Below, piece by piece: positions 1-7,000 of a stretch of DNA of 25,338 bases. How positions within the stretch are numbered: position 1 is the first letter of the stretch; every line of letters begins with the position of its first letter. The notes below the pieces were generated by a model. The model was not told the origin of the DNA. It saw nothing but the letters and a program-made list of their open reading frames with translations, and made no database searches. This DNA is from CAZHWT01 sp964536215 (GTDB lineage Bacteria > Patescibacteriota > CAZHWT01): the NCBI GenBank assembly GCA_964536215.1, contig CAZHWT010000020.1:1-25338 (forward strand), read 5' to 3'. The translations under genes were made by a program, and so were the position numbers.

Positions 1-75
1 GGGCCTATAGCTCAGTGGTAGAGCGCCTCCCTTTTAAGGAGGGCGTCGCAGGTTCGAGTCCTGCTGGGCCCACCA
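1..75 (+). tRNA. tRNA-Lys (anticodon TTT)
   Basis: A full cloverleaf can be folded. The acceptor stem GGGCCTA pairs with TGGGCCC, the D-arm is GCTC/GAGC, and the anticodon stem CCTCC/GGAGG encloses the loop CTTTTAA with TTT at 33-35. The T-arm is GCAGG/CCTGC with the loop TTCGAGT. The 3' CCA is encoded (73-75). The gene begins at the first base of the window, so its promoter is outside. A hairpin with a T-tract follows directly. Confidence 0.97.
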
Positions 76-80
76 AATAG

Positions 81-108
81 GACATCACGCAAGTGGTGTC
101 TTTTTTTT
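81..108 (+). terminator. Rho-independent terminator of tRNA-Lys
   Basis: GACATCAC and GTGGTGTC form an 8-bp stem (one G-T pair) around a GCAA tetraloop, followed by eight T. It lies 5 bases after the encoded CCA. Confidence 0.9.
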
Positions 109-111
109 GTT

Positions 112-238
112 GGCCCACTTGATTTTAACCCCAGCCAACGGCTGATTGGTTCGCAGCTAGGGGAATACTATTTGTCCAACGAGACAAATAGCGTGAACTA
201 GCGTACGAGCAAAGCGAGTTCCCCTGCTGGGCCCACCA
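112..238 (+). other. tRNA 3'-end duplicate in a structured segment
   Basis: The 16 bases CCTGCTGGGCCCACCA at 223-238 repeat exactly the 3' end of tRNA-Lys (60-75), including CCA, but no complete tRNA precedes them. The segment between the two terminators can form several stems. CCCCAGC pairs with GCTaGGGG, CTATTTGTC pairs with GACAAATAG, GAACTaGC pairs with GCgAGTTC, and GGCCCA (112-117) can close with TGGGCC (228-233). A terminator of its own follows. It may be a recombination or attachment-site scar of the tRNA gene, or a tRNA-like small RNA; the sequence alone does not decide. No ORF is seen in it. Confidence 0.5.
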
Positions 239-245
239 GAAAGAC

Positions 246-269
246 CTCTTGGTTTACCAAGGGTTTTTT
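246..269 (+). terminator. Second Rho-independent terminator after the tRNA 3' duplicate
   Basis: CCTCTTGG and CCAAGGG form a 7-bp stem (one G-T pair) with a TTTA loop and then six T. It follows the duplicated CCA end at the same kind of distance as the first terminator follows tRNA-Lys. The bases after both terminators are also alike (GTTGGcCCACTT and GTTGGgTCCACTT). Confidence 0.8.
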
Positions 270-298
270 GTTGGGTCCACTTCTTCGCCTCATACCCG

Positions 299-379
299 GT
301 CATCCTGAGCGCAAGCGAAGGATCTTCTAGGTATACACTTACTCTAGCGGGAAGATTCTTCGCTTGCGCTCAGAATGAC
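299..379. repeat. Long inverted repeat with 29-base arms
   Basis: The arms 299-327 and 351-379 are reverse complements apart from two positions and enclose about 23 bases. Each arm is itself partly palindromic: ATTCT and AGAAT lie at its ends around a TCGC/GCGC core. The edges (GTCATTCT...AGAATC) resemble the palindrome GTCATTCTCGA...TCGAGAATCC found at 13916 and 24614, so they may be one family of intergenic palindromes. No gene lies in it. It sits downstream (3') of the SGNH-like gene. Confidence 0.8.
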
Positions 380-454
380 ATACTGCACGAGCATTTCAAT
401 ATATGCTAGTACTTAAGCACCTCAAATATCCTTCAACGTAAAAAGAACGTACGG

Positions 455-1126
455 CTACATCAGCTTCTCTTGCAAAAACGCAACTAATCGAGGAGCAATC
501 TCTTCCGAGGCTCGGCGATTAGGATGTGAATCAATTGGCAACCAACGCCGATAGTCTTTTCTAAGGGTATTGGCGCGCCTCTGGTTAGTGGGGGTAGCTA
601 GCCAATCAAAAAAGTCAAAAACGCTCACAGCATCGCCAAAGTTTGTAGTCGTCAGCCAACCTGCCAGTCGCCTGGCCATGTCCGCGTTAACCCGTTTGGT
701 CATCAATGAAACTAACGGTGGTGAAGTAAGTATGACAAGTCTTTTATTTTGCTCGACGAAATATTCACAGATAGATTGATAATATCGCTTTACTTGCTCT
801 AACTCTTCGTCACTCGTAATGTTAGAGTTTGGATAACAGGACTTTATCACCACCACATCGAATCCAAGCGCAAAGTCGCGAATGGCTCGATATTGATCAG
901 CAGTATTGTGCGAGAAGATAATCAATAAATCCTGCGGCCGGGTATTATTACCCGGAAACCCAAAACCCGTTTTACGTTCCACTCCGTCAGGGCCAGTCAA
1001 CACATCAACATTCTGATCATAATCGCTCAGAGAAAATTCGCCCATCTCACCCAACAGCTGCCGCAGCTTACCATCCCGAATTAAATTACGTCCCACCGAT
1101 CGATGCAAAAATAAAATCGACTTCAT
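455..1126 (-). CDS. SGNH/GDSL-hydrolase-like protein
   Basis: This 223-residue protein has no signal peptide or membrane segment. Three short blocks recall the SGNH hydrolase fold: an N-terminal strand followed by LHRSVGRN (Ser10 as candidate nucleophile), KSCYPNSN in the middle (Asn100), and DSHPN near the end (Asp199 and His201, matching the family's DxxH-type block V with altered spacing). Family members hydrolyse esters, often acyl groups on sugars or cell-wall polymers; the substrate here is unknown. The first block is not the usual GDS, so the assignment rests on block order and spacing. The ATG at 1126 overlaps (ATGA) the end of a tiny hydrophobic ORF on the same strand. The stop is TAG, and no good ribosome binding site is visible. 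Confidence 0.6.
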   Translation of the reverse strand: MKSILFLHRSVGRNLIRDGKLRQLLGEMGEFSLSDYDQNVDVLTGPDGVERKTGFGFPGNNTRPQDLLIIFSHNTADQYRAIRDFALGFDVVVIKSCYPNSNITSDEELEQVKRYYQSICEYFVEQNKRLVILTSPPLVSLMTKRVNADMARRLAGWLTTTNFGDAVSVFDFFDWLATPTNQRRANTLRKDYRRWLPIDSHPNRRASEEIAPRLVAFLQEKLM

Positions 1127-1215
1127 ACGCTAAGATTTCGTCTTATCAACAACCAATCAGGCTGCCATGTTAAAACAATTCGCACAGCCACCAGTACCAT
1201 AGCAACAACTATCAC
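1123..1215 (-). CDS. Possible tiny membrane ORF or gene remnant
   Basis: A short frame opening at GTG 1215 (or ATG 1200) encodes about 30 residues. The start is hydrophobic (MIVVAMVLVAVRIVLTW) and a basic tail follows. It ends in TGA overlapping the ATG of the SGNH-like gene by four bases, a typical coupled-translation junction. The frame is closed by TAA a short way upstream. Membrane O-acyltransferases are often encoded next to SGNH-type partners, so this could be the decayed 3' end of such a gene. That is a guess, and chance cannot be excluded for so short a frame. Confidence 0.2.
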   Translation of the reverse strand: MIVVAMVLVAVRIVLTWQPDWLLIRRNLSV

Positions 1216-1292
1216 CAGCGGACAGTCATGATAATTGCATACTTCCCGATTTTACCAGATTGAACTAATTATGTAGTTGATAAAGATCCCTT

Positions 1293-1320
1293 TTGACGCC
1301 ATCATTATATCTGTTATAAT
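1293..1320 (+). promoter_or_regulatory. Sigma-70-type promoter for the MOSC gene
   Basis: TTGACG and a perfect TATAAT are separated by 16 bases. Transcription would begin near 1327, leaving a leader of about 42 bases with AAAGGAG before the ATG at 1369. Confidence 0.75.
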
Positions 1321-1368
1321 CAGCCAGCTCTTCTATTACGCGCTTTCGTTCAAGTAAAGGAGAAAACC

Positions 1369-1983
1369 ATGGCGCGTGAAGCCATCTGAGTTACCGGGCG
1401 AGTCGAATCTACTCGAGTCGCAGTTACTTTGGGCTCAATCGCCACGACAGCCGTGGATGAGATCAAAGTCCATGTAGGAAGCGGGATAAAAAACGACAGC
1501 CATGCTGACGAAAGATTACTGGATGTGAGAGAAAAAGAGTTATTATCGCACGGCCTTCTCAAGGGAATGCCTATCGCCAACGTCCGACAGTTTTCAGCGG
1601 TCTCCGTAGAAGAACTGCTCAAAATTCAGTCTGACATGGGTCTATCCGAATTGCCCTACGGGCTGCTCGGTGAGAATCTCGTTGTTAGTGGGATCCCGAA
1701 CTTCAGCAAACTGCCGCCAGGTACACTTTTGCTGTTTAGTGGGAAGAATCAGGTCAACCGCACCGCCGTCCTGGCGGTATGGGGAGAGAATGAACCGTGT
1801 GTAGTCGCGGCCAATTCAATCCAAGACCATTTCCCAGAGCTACCAAGAATTGGGCTCAAATTCCCCAAGGCTGCAGTGGGCAGACGGGGGATCGTCGGTT
1901 TCGTCTACTCTTCTGGAGTAATTAAGACGTGTGACATGGTCGAAGCCATCTTGCCAAAGACCTCCGACTATCAACCCGCCTAA
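1369..1983 (+). pseudogene. MOSC-domain protein gene with in-frame TGA at codon 7
   Basis: A strong promoter and AAAGGAG precede ATG 1369, but codon 7 (1387-1389) is TGA. The same frame then runs open to TAA at 1981-1983, giving roughly 204 codons. The part after the stop begins VTGRVESTRV, which looks like the usual N-terminal strand of MOSC domains. It continues with the GIKNDSHAD-like block, RQFSAVS, LLGENLVVSG, LPPGTLLLFSG and a Cys in NEPCVV, the position of the family's conserved cysteine. MOSC domains bind sulfur or molybdenum cofactor; which reaction applies here is not shown. Initiation from TTG 1429 would drop the first strand and has no ribosome binding site. Possible explanations are a point mutation, a read error, UGA readthrough, or a six-codon leader peptide with reinitiation. 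Confidence 0.75.
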
Positions 1984-1991
1984 ACCATCCT

Positions 1992-2024
1992 AGTGCATGG
2001 CGAGATATTATCTCGTCATGCACT
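1992..2024. repeat. Strong hairpin after the MOSC gene
   Basis: AGTGCATG-G-CGAGAT and ATCTCG-T-CATGCACT form a near-continuous 15-bp stem with a 3-base loop. No T-run follows on either strand, so it is not a standard intrinsic terminator. It could still protect the 3' end of the MOSC transcript or slow polymerase between convergent genes. Confidence 0.6.
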
Positions 2025-2075
2025 ACTTCTTAAAATTCTTAACCCACTACCCATCTGTGCTTTGCCACTTTAAAC

Positions 2076-2375
2076 TTAACGCTGGACGCTGGACGCTGAA
2101 TCAGAATCTTTCGCTTCCAATTCCAACTGTTTCAACTTCCACAAAAACAGCTTGCCTCTATTCTTAGCCTTAGGGTAATCAATCACATACGAGCGCGCCT
2201 TTTCCAGCAAAGCTCGAGGCTTATTCTTAGCCAACTTAATATACATGGCCTTACGCGACTCCTCGCCTAAATCCACCGCCAAGCGGTAACCATAGTCCTG
2301 AAATTCCTGGCTAATATACTTTTGATGCTCTTCAACATCCAAACGTTTTAAAATTAATTTGTCAATCTTATCCAT
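2076..2375 (-). CDS. Small hypothetical protein with repeat-derived C-terminus
   Basis: I do not recognise this 99-residue protein. It is highly charged and predicted to be mostly helical, with no membrane segment or signal peptide. A central stretch is rich in Lys and Arg (KLAKNKPRALLEKARS), which would suit nucleic-acid or protein contact, but no motif assigns a role. Its last residues, A-S-S-V-Q-R, are encoded by the heptamer repeat at 2081-2098, so the native end of the protein has been changed by, or evolved from, the repeat. The start ATG 2375 has no clear ribosome binding site. The stop is TAA. It lies downstream of yraN on the same strand. Confidence 0.55.
   Translation of the reverse strand: MDKIDKLILKRLDVEEHQKYISQEFQDYGYRLAVDLGEESRKAMYIKLAKNKPRALLEKARSYVIDYPKAKNRGKLFLWKLKQLELEAKDSDSASSVQR
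2081..2098. repeat. GCTGGAC heptamer repeat at a gene end
   Basis: Two and a half copies of GCTGGAC form the 3' end of the small hypothetical gene. The same heptamer forms a longer array inside gatB at 8720-8750. Both are read in the same frame on the minus strand, as A-S-S-V-Q-R. Confidence 0.85.
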
Positions 2376-2497
2376 AGTTTCTACAGTAACATAATCGGTT
2401 TGCGGTTTACAGCTTACGGTTTGCAGTTATTGGGTTATTTAGTTTACACACCTCGTACCATTCGCAAAACTATAAACCATAAACTCATTCGTAGCAA

Positions 2498-2863
2498 TTA
2501 TCCCGTCACATTCCGATACAACTCAATTTTACTCGCACCACGACTATCCACATCCACCGTCACCACATCAAACCTCATGCTATCTGGTGTATCTGGGTGA
2601 GTTAACTTAAAGTGCTGGGCCGTCCGCATAATCCGCTGCAACTTGCCATACGTCATAGCCTCGATAGGCTGACCATACTGCTGACCGGATCTCGTTTTAA
2701 CTTCCACAAAAACTAAATCTTCATCATCAATACAAACAATATCCAACTCGCCCCAGCGTCCGGAGCGATAGTTTTGCTCAATCACCCTATACCCCAACGA
2801 CTCCACATAGCGCTTTGCGGCCGCCTCGCCATCAAAGCCTATCTGTAAATTATCACTTTTCAT
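2498..2863 (-). CDS. yraN: UPF0102/YraN-family endonuclease-like protein
   Basis: From ATG 2863 the product is 121 residues, the normal length of YraN proteins. The family signature is complete: an N-terminal G-x-x-G-E-x-x-A helix (GFDGEAAAKRYVESLGY), NYRSGRWGELDIV with the conserved Glu and Asp, and LVFVEVKTRS with the E-x-K of a restriction-endonuclease-like fold. The cellular role is not established; a DNA-repair or recombination nuclease is usually proposed. The frame remains open upstream to 2983, but that extension would encode the palindromic GTACGTAC repeat as low-complexity VRTCVRTRVRTC, so I reject the longer start. It lies downstream of rplS but is separated from it by a terminator. 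Confidence 0.88.
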   Translation of the reverse strand: MKSDNLQIGFDGEAAAKRYVESLGYRVIEQNYRSGRWGELDIVCIDDEDLVFVEVKTRSGQQYGQPIEAMTYGKLQRIMRTAQHFKLTHPDTPDSMRFDVVTVDVDSRGASKIELYRNVTG

Positions 2864-2888
2864 GTGCCGAGTATAACACTGGAAGCAA

Positions 2889-2920
2889 GTACGTACACGT
2901 GTACGTACACATGTACGTAC
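2889..2920. repeat. GTACGTAC-type palindrome, copy 1
   Basis: It contains the perfect 20-base palindrome GTACGTACACGTGTACGTAC followed by ACATGTACGTAC. Close relatives lie at 13960-13985 and 24658-24683. It sits just upstream of the yraN start, so it would be in that gene's leader or promoter. Confidence 0.9.
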
Positions 2921-3024
2921 CTGCACAAACTGCCAAACTTTATCCAGAGAGTTGTCATTCAGAACAATAGCGAAGAATGACATAACGCAGACTCATTCTG
3001 ATCATCAGCTATATTCTGTAGCAA

Positions 3025-3049
3025 CAAAAAACCCGCCGAAGCGGGTTTT
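3025..3049 (-). terminator. Rho-independent terminator of rplS
   Basis: On the minus strand, AAAACCCGC and GCGGGTTTT form the stem around a TTCG tetraloop, followed by more T. It lies 23 bases after the rplS stop, and the A-tract on the other side may make it bidirectional. Confidence 0.92.
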
Positions 3050-3071
3050 GAAAAGAATCAAATAATAAAGG

Positions 3072-3719
3072 TTAAGCTGTCTTACGAGCCGCTCGATTAG
3101 CGGATCGGGTTGAACCCTTGGTCTTAGTTTGCTTGGTGCCAGTCGGCTTAGCCGTCTTCTTCTCGGCTTTAGCCGCCTTACGAGCCGCTCGAGCTTCCTG
3201 GACTTGCTGCATCTCCTTGGCTACTTTGCGTTCCTTAATCACATTGGCAGTCGAACCAACAATATCGCGCAAGAAATAGATCTTAGCGCGGCGCACTACG
3301 CCACGTCGACGCACTTCCCAGGATACGATTGACGGAGAGGCTACTGGGAAAATTCGCTCAACCGCAATACCACCAGCGCCGATTTTACGAATAGTAAACG
3401 ACTTGCTAATCCCAGCTCCCTTACGAGCCAAAACAATGCCTTCAAAATACTGAATACGCGTCTTGTCACCTTCTTGAATGCGTAACCCTAAGCGCAATGT
3501 ATCTCCGGCTCGAAAATCAGGGATGGACTTTGCTGGATCAGACGGCGCTGCTTGTTCGTCTACAACCTCTTCGGCATCAGCTACCTCTTCGTCCGTAGCT
3601 TCAGCCTCGGTCGTCTCAACAGCTTCTTCAACGGCCACCTCTTCGACAGCCGCCACTTCCTCAGCGGCTTGCTCAGGCTCAATCACTTCTTCGTTTGTAG
3701 TTTCGTTGGTATCTGCCAT
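3072..3719 (-). CDS. rplS: Ribosomal protein L19 with acidic N- and basic C-terminal extensions
   Basis: Residues about 66-155 match L19, a 50S subunit protein at the subunit interface. Recognisable parts are IPDFRAGDTLRLGLRIQEG, IQYFEGIVLARKGAG, FTIRKIGAGGIAVERIFP, SPSIVSWEVRRRG and RRAKIYFLRD. The protein has 215 residues against about 115 for a typical L19. The first 65 or so are strongly acidic (many Glu, Ala and Val) and the last 55 or so are Lys/Arg-rich (EKKTAKPTGTKQTKTKG). A promoter lies upstream at 3777-3806 and a terminator follows. The leader (about 3719-3770) can form a small hairpin, TACCC/GGGTA. L19 leaders are autoregulated in some bacteria, but that is only an analogy here. 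The start ATG 3719 has no obvious ribosome binding site. Confidence 0.95.
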   Translation of the reverse strand: MADTNETTNEEVIEPEQAAEEVAAVEEVAVEEAVETTEAEATDEEVADAEEVVDEQAAPSDPAKSIPDFRAGDTLRLGLRIQEGDKTRIQYFEGIVLARKGAGISKSFTIRKIGAGGIAVERIFPVASPSIVSWEVRRRGVVRRAKIYFLRDIVGSTANVIKERKVAKEMQQVQEARAARKAAKAEKKTAKPTGTKQTKTKGSTRSANRAARKTA

Positions 3720-3776
3720 AATTTCAAATATAATTTATCCCAGTAAAATAATACCCAGACGGGTAATAACTTCAGG

Positions 3777-3806
3777 AGTATACCACAGGCGGCCTTACTC
3801 TGGCAA
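3777..3806 (-). promoter_or_regulatory. Promoter for rplS
   Basis: On the minus strand, TTGCCA (3806-3801) and TATACT (3782-3777) are spaced by 18 bases. TGG directly before TATACT gives an extended -10. Transcription would begin near 3770, about 50 bases before the rplS ATG. Confidence 0.65.
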
Positions 3807-3879
3807 GAGCCGTGCTGGAAGCCGTAGTTGGCTAGGCGGGTTTCGTTACAAATACAGCTATAGGTTACTTGACTACTTG

Positions 3880-3934
3880 GTTACTTAGTTACTTAGTTAC
3901 TTAGTTACTTAGTTACTTAGTTACTTAGTTACTT
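3880..3934. repeat. TTACTTAG octamer tandem array
   Basis: Almost seven perfect copies of an 8-base unit (GTTACTTA in one phase) stand in a row, preceded by degenerate copies from 3863. Related shorter arrays lie at 13751-13784 and 24905-24927, and two units stand immediately beside the scaffold gap at 7680-7694. The rest of the dnaE-rplS intergenic stretch (3935-4098) holds repeat phrases shared with other spacers, such as GCCTACTTGCCTACTCCCG, and the hairpin GCAGCC-GCA-GGCTGC. I see no gene in it. Confidence 0.95.
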
Positions 3935-4098
3935 GAAAGAAGTTTACAGTTTTCGGTTTGCAGCTAACAAGCTTGCTCGTTTACACGTTAAAAGTTCCCA
4001 TGCTTCGCGCTGCTAACCCCGTACCTCTGCAGCCGCAGGCTGCTCGCCTACTTGCCTACTCCCGACTTGCCTACTGGTTAGCAGCTGCCAAGCAACTC

Positions 4099-7000
4099 CT
4101 AATGCACCGTCGTACTCTGAGTTACCGGCAGCAAATGATTAAGTGAATTGGACGGCAGACCAAAAGTTTCCTGCAACGATTGAATAAATGGCTCAGCCGA
4201 AGCATTTACTTTCATTGGCACCGCAATTGTCTTAGGGCCCGACGGTCCATTGAGCACCAAGCTAATGCCAATTTCACCCGGATGAGCCTCAAATAGCTGC
4301 TTTAACTGCTGCAACAATTCGGCTCGACTGGCCGATCGTGGCACCGTAATGACCAATTTACCATCAGACCACGACACCGGCGGCATGGCTTCATCAGGTT
4401 CGTCTACTACTCTACGCCTCGGCGCCTCAGCTTGGGCGGTATGATGCAACCCCTTAACAGCATCTTCAGCCGGCACAACCGACTCAGCTAACACCTTCAA
4501 GCCTCGTTCGTCCTTATTATCAATCCGTCCATTTACTACCACCACACTATCTTCAACAATATGCTGCTTACACGTCTCGTAGGTCTTGGGGAAAACGATT
4601 ATTTCCAGCACTGCCGTCCCGTCAGCAATAGCCACAAAAGCCATCTCCGCATTCTTAGCCTTGGTATAAATCTTACGCACGCTGGTCACCATGCCACCAA
4701 CCGTCACGCTGGCTCCAACATGATCTTCGGTAATTGCTCCCAAAGTATGACTAACATTGCCATCCAGCTGCTTCTGGACCTGTTTAAGCGGGTTGGCTGT
4801 AATATACAGACCCATCAGCTCTTTTTCCCAAGTCGCTCGTTCCAGCAATGGCGCCTCAGCCACCTCCGGCAACGGAGTGGCCGTCACACTATTATCATGG
4901 TCTTCCAAGCTATCAAACAAACTAACCTGAGTGTTCAGCTTCTTGGCCTTGGCTACCTTCTCAACGACTTGGTCCAGAACCAGCAACAAAGCCGCTCGCG
5001 AACCTAAACTATCCATAGCCCCGGCTTTAATCAGCGACTCCACCGCCCGCTTATTCAACTGACCACCCTCCACCCGCATCATCAGGTCGTCTAGACTGGT
5101 AAACGGCCCACCCTCAGCCCGAGCTCGTTCCATCGACTCGATAGCCGCTTCGCCCACATTTTTAATCGCCAACAAACCAAAGCGAATATTCTTTTTATCT
5201 TCGACTGAAAACGATACGCCCGAATGGTTAACTGACGGCGGCAACACTTTAATCCCCAACCGTTCACATTCACCAATAGCCTGAGCTACTTTCTCCGCAT
5301 CTCCCGATTCCGCAGACAGCACCGCACACATAAACTCGGCCGGATAATTAGCCTTCAAATAAGCCGTCACATAAGCCACATAGCCATACGATGCCGCATG
5401 AGCCTTGTTAAAACCATAGCCGGCAAATGTTTCAATCTGATCCCACAGTTTTTGCACTGCATCCGGCTTCATACCCCGCTCAATAATCTGACTAAAGAAC
5501 TTTTCTTTCTGCGCCGCCATCTCAGACAGAATCTTTTTACCAATAGCTTTACGGAATTTATCCACCTCACCCCAGTCATAGCCCGCCATATCTAGCGCAA
5601 TAGCCAACACGTCATCCTGATAAACAATCAAACCAAACGATCGATCCAGAATTTTTTCCATTCGTGGATCCAAATACTCCACCAGCGATGGGTCCCGCTT
5701 ACGCTCAATATACTGCGGAATAAAATTCATCGGCCCAGGTCGATATAAGGCCACCATAGCCATCAGGTCAAAAATGGTGGTCGGCTTAAGCTGCTTAATA
5801 TACTGCCGCATACCAGACGACTCCAATTGAAAGATGCCCGTCGTTTCGCCAGAAGCCAGTACTTTATAAGCCGGACGGTTATCCAGCGGCAAATGATCCA
5901 AATCAATCTCTTCCTGGCGTTCTTTAGCAATAATCTTAGTCGAATTAGAAATAATAGCCAGGTTACGCAAGCCCAAAAAGTCCATCTTCAACAAACCCAT
6001 ATCTTCCAGACCATGCGCGTCAAATTGGGTAATAATCTTTTCACCATGCGCTTCCCGCTGCAATGGGCAAAACTCGGTCATTGGCTTGGGCGCGATCACC
6101 ACCCCTGCCGCGTGCACTGAGGCATGGCGAGTTAAGCCCTCAATTTTTTGGGCCATATCCAGCAGCCGCCGATACTCACCATTGGTGGTATAGAGCTCTT
6201 TTAATTCTGGCACTGTGTCGATGGCTTTTTTAATTGAATTACCCAGCGGGATCAGTTTGGACAACCTATCTGGATCCGCATACGGAAAGCCCAGCGCCCG
6301 ACCCACGTCCCGAATGGCCGCCTTAGCTTCCATTTTTCCAAAGGTAATAATCTGGGCCACGTGATCTTTACCGTATTTCTCCGTCACATATCGGATAACT
6401 TCATCCCGTCGCACATCTTCAAAGTCCATATCAATATCAGGCGGTGACGGCCGGAACGGGTTAAGGAACCGTTCAAACGGCAGCTCAAAGTACATCGGGT
6501 CGATACCCGTAATATTCATACAATACGACACAATTGACCCTGCCGCCGAACCGCGTCCTGGACCCACCGCAATGCCTTGGTTTTTAGCCCAGACCGTAAA
6601 GTCTGACACAATTAAAAAGTAAGCCGAATATCCTTTCTTGGCAATAACATCCAACTCGTAATCCACTCGCGTCTTAATCTTTTGTCCTTCCTCAGACAAT
6701 TCCTCTGGCTTGTCCAAGTCAAACCCATATCGCCACTTAGCCCCAGCATACACCTCATGCTGTAAAAACGTGTCCACATTATGGCCTTCCGGCACTGGAA
6801 AGTACGGCAACACCCATTCACCACCAACTTCAAATTCTACGTTACAGCGTTCCGCAATTTTGACTGTATTAGTCATCGCCTCTGGATAGTCCGGGAATAA
6901 TTGCGCCATCTCCTCAGTCGATTTAAGGTACAAATCTGGTGTCTCCAGCATGCTAAACCGGTCAGTATCGTTGACCGTCTTACCAGTCTGAATACACACC

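Noticed and set aside
1369..1983. UGA recoded as glycine across the genome (code 25)
   Set aside because: dnaE, gatB, gatA and the other long genes contain no in-frame TGA, and the glycosyltransferase gene uses TGA as its stop in an ATGA junction. Recoding would make TGA frequent.
2864..2983. 40-residue N-terminal extension of YraN
   Set aside because: It translates the GTACGTAC palindrome into VRTCVRTRVRTC, lacks family similarity, and the ATG at 2863 gives the standard YraN length.
3478..3888. Plus-strand frame opposite rplS (Ser/Thr/Ala-rich)
   Set aside because: It is the antisense shadow of the acidic Glu/Ala/Val-rich L19 tail and has no start signals.
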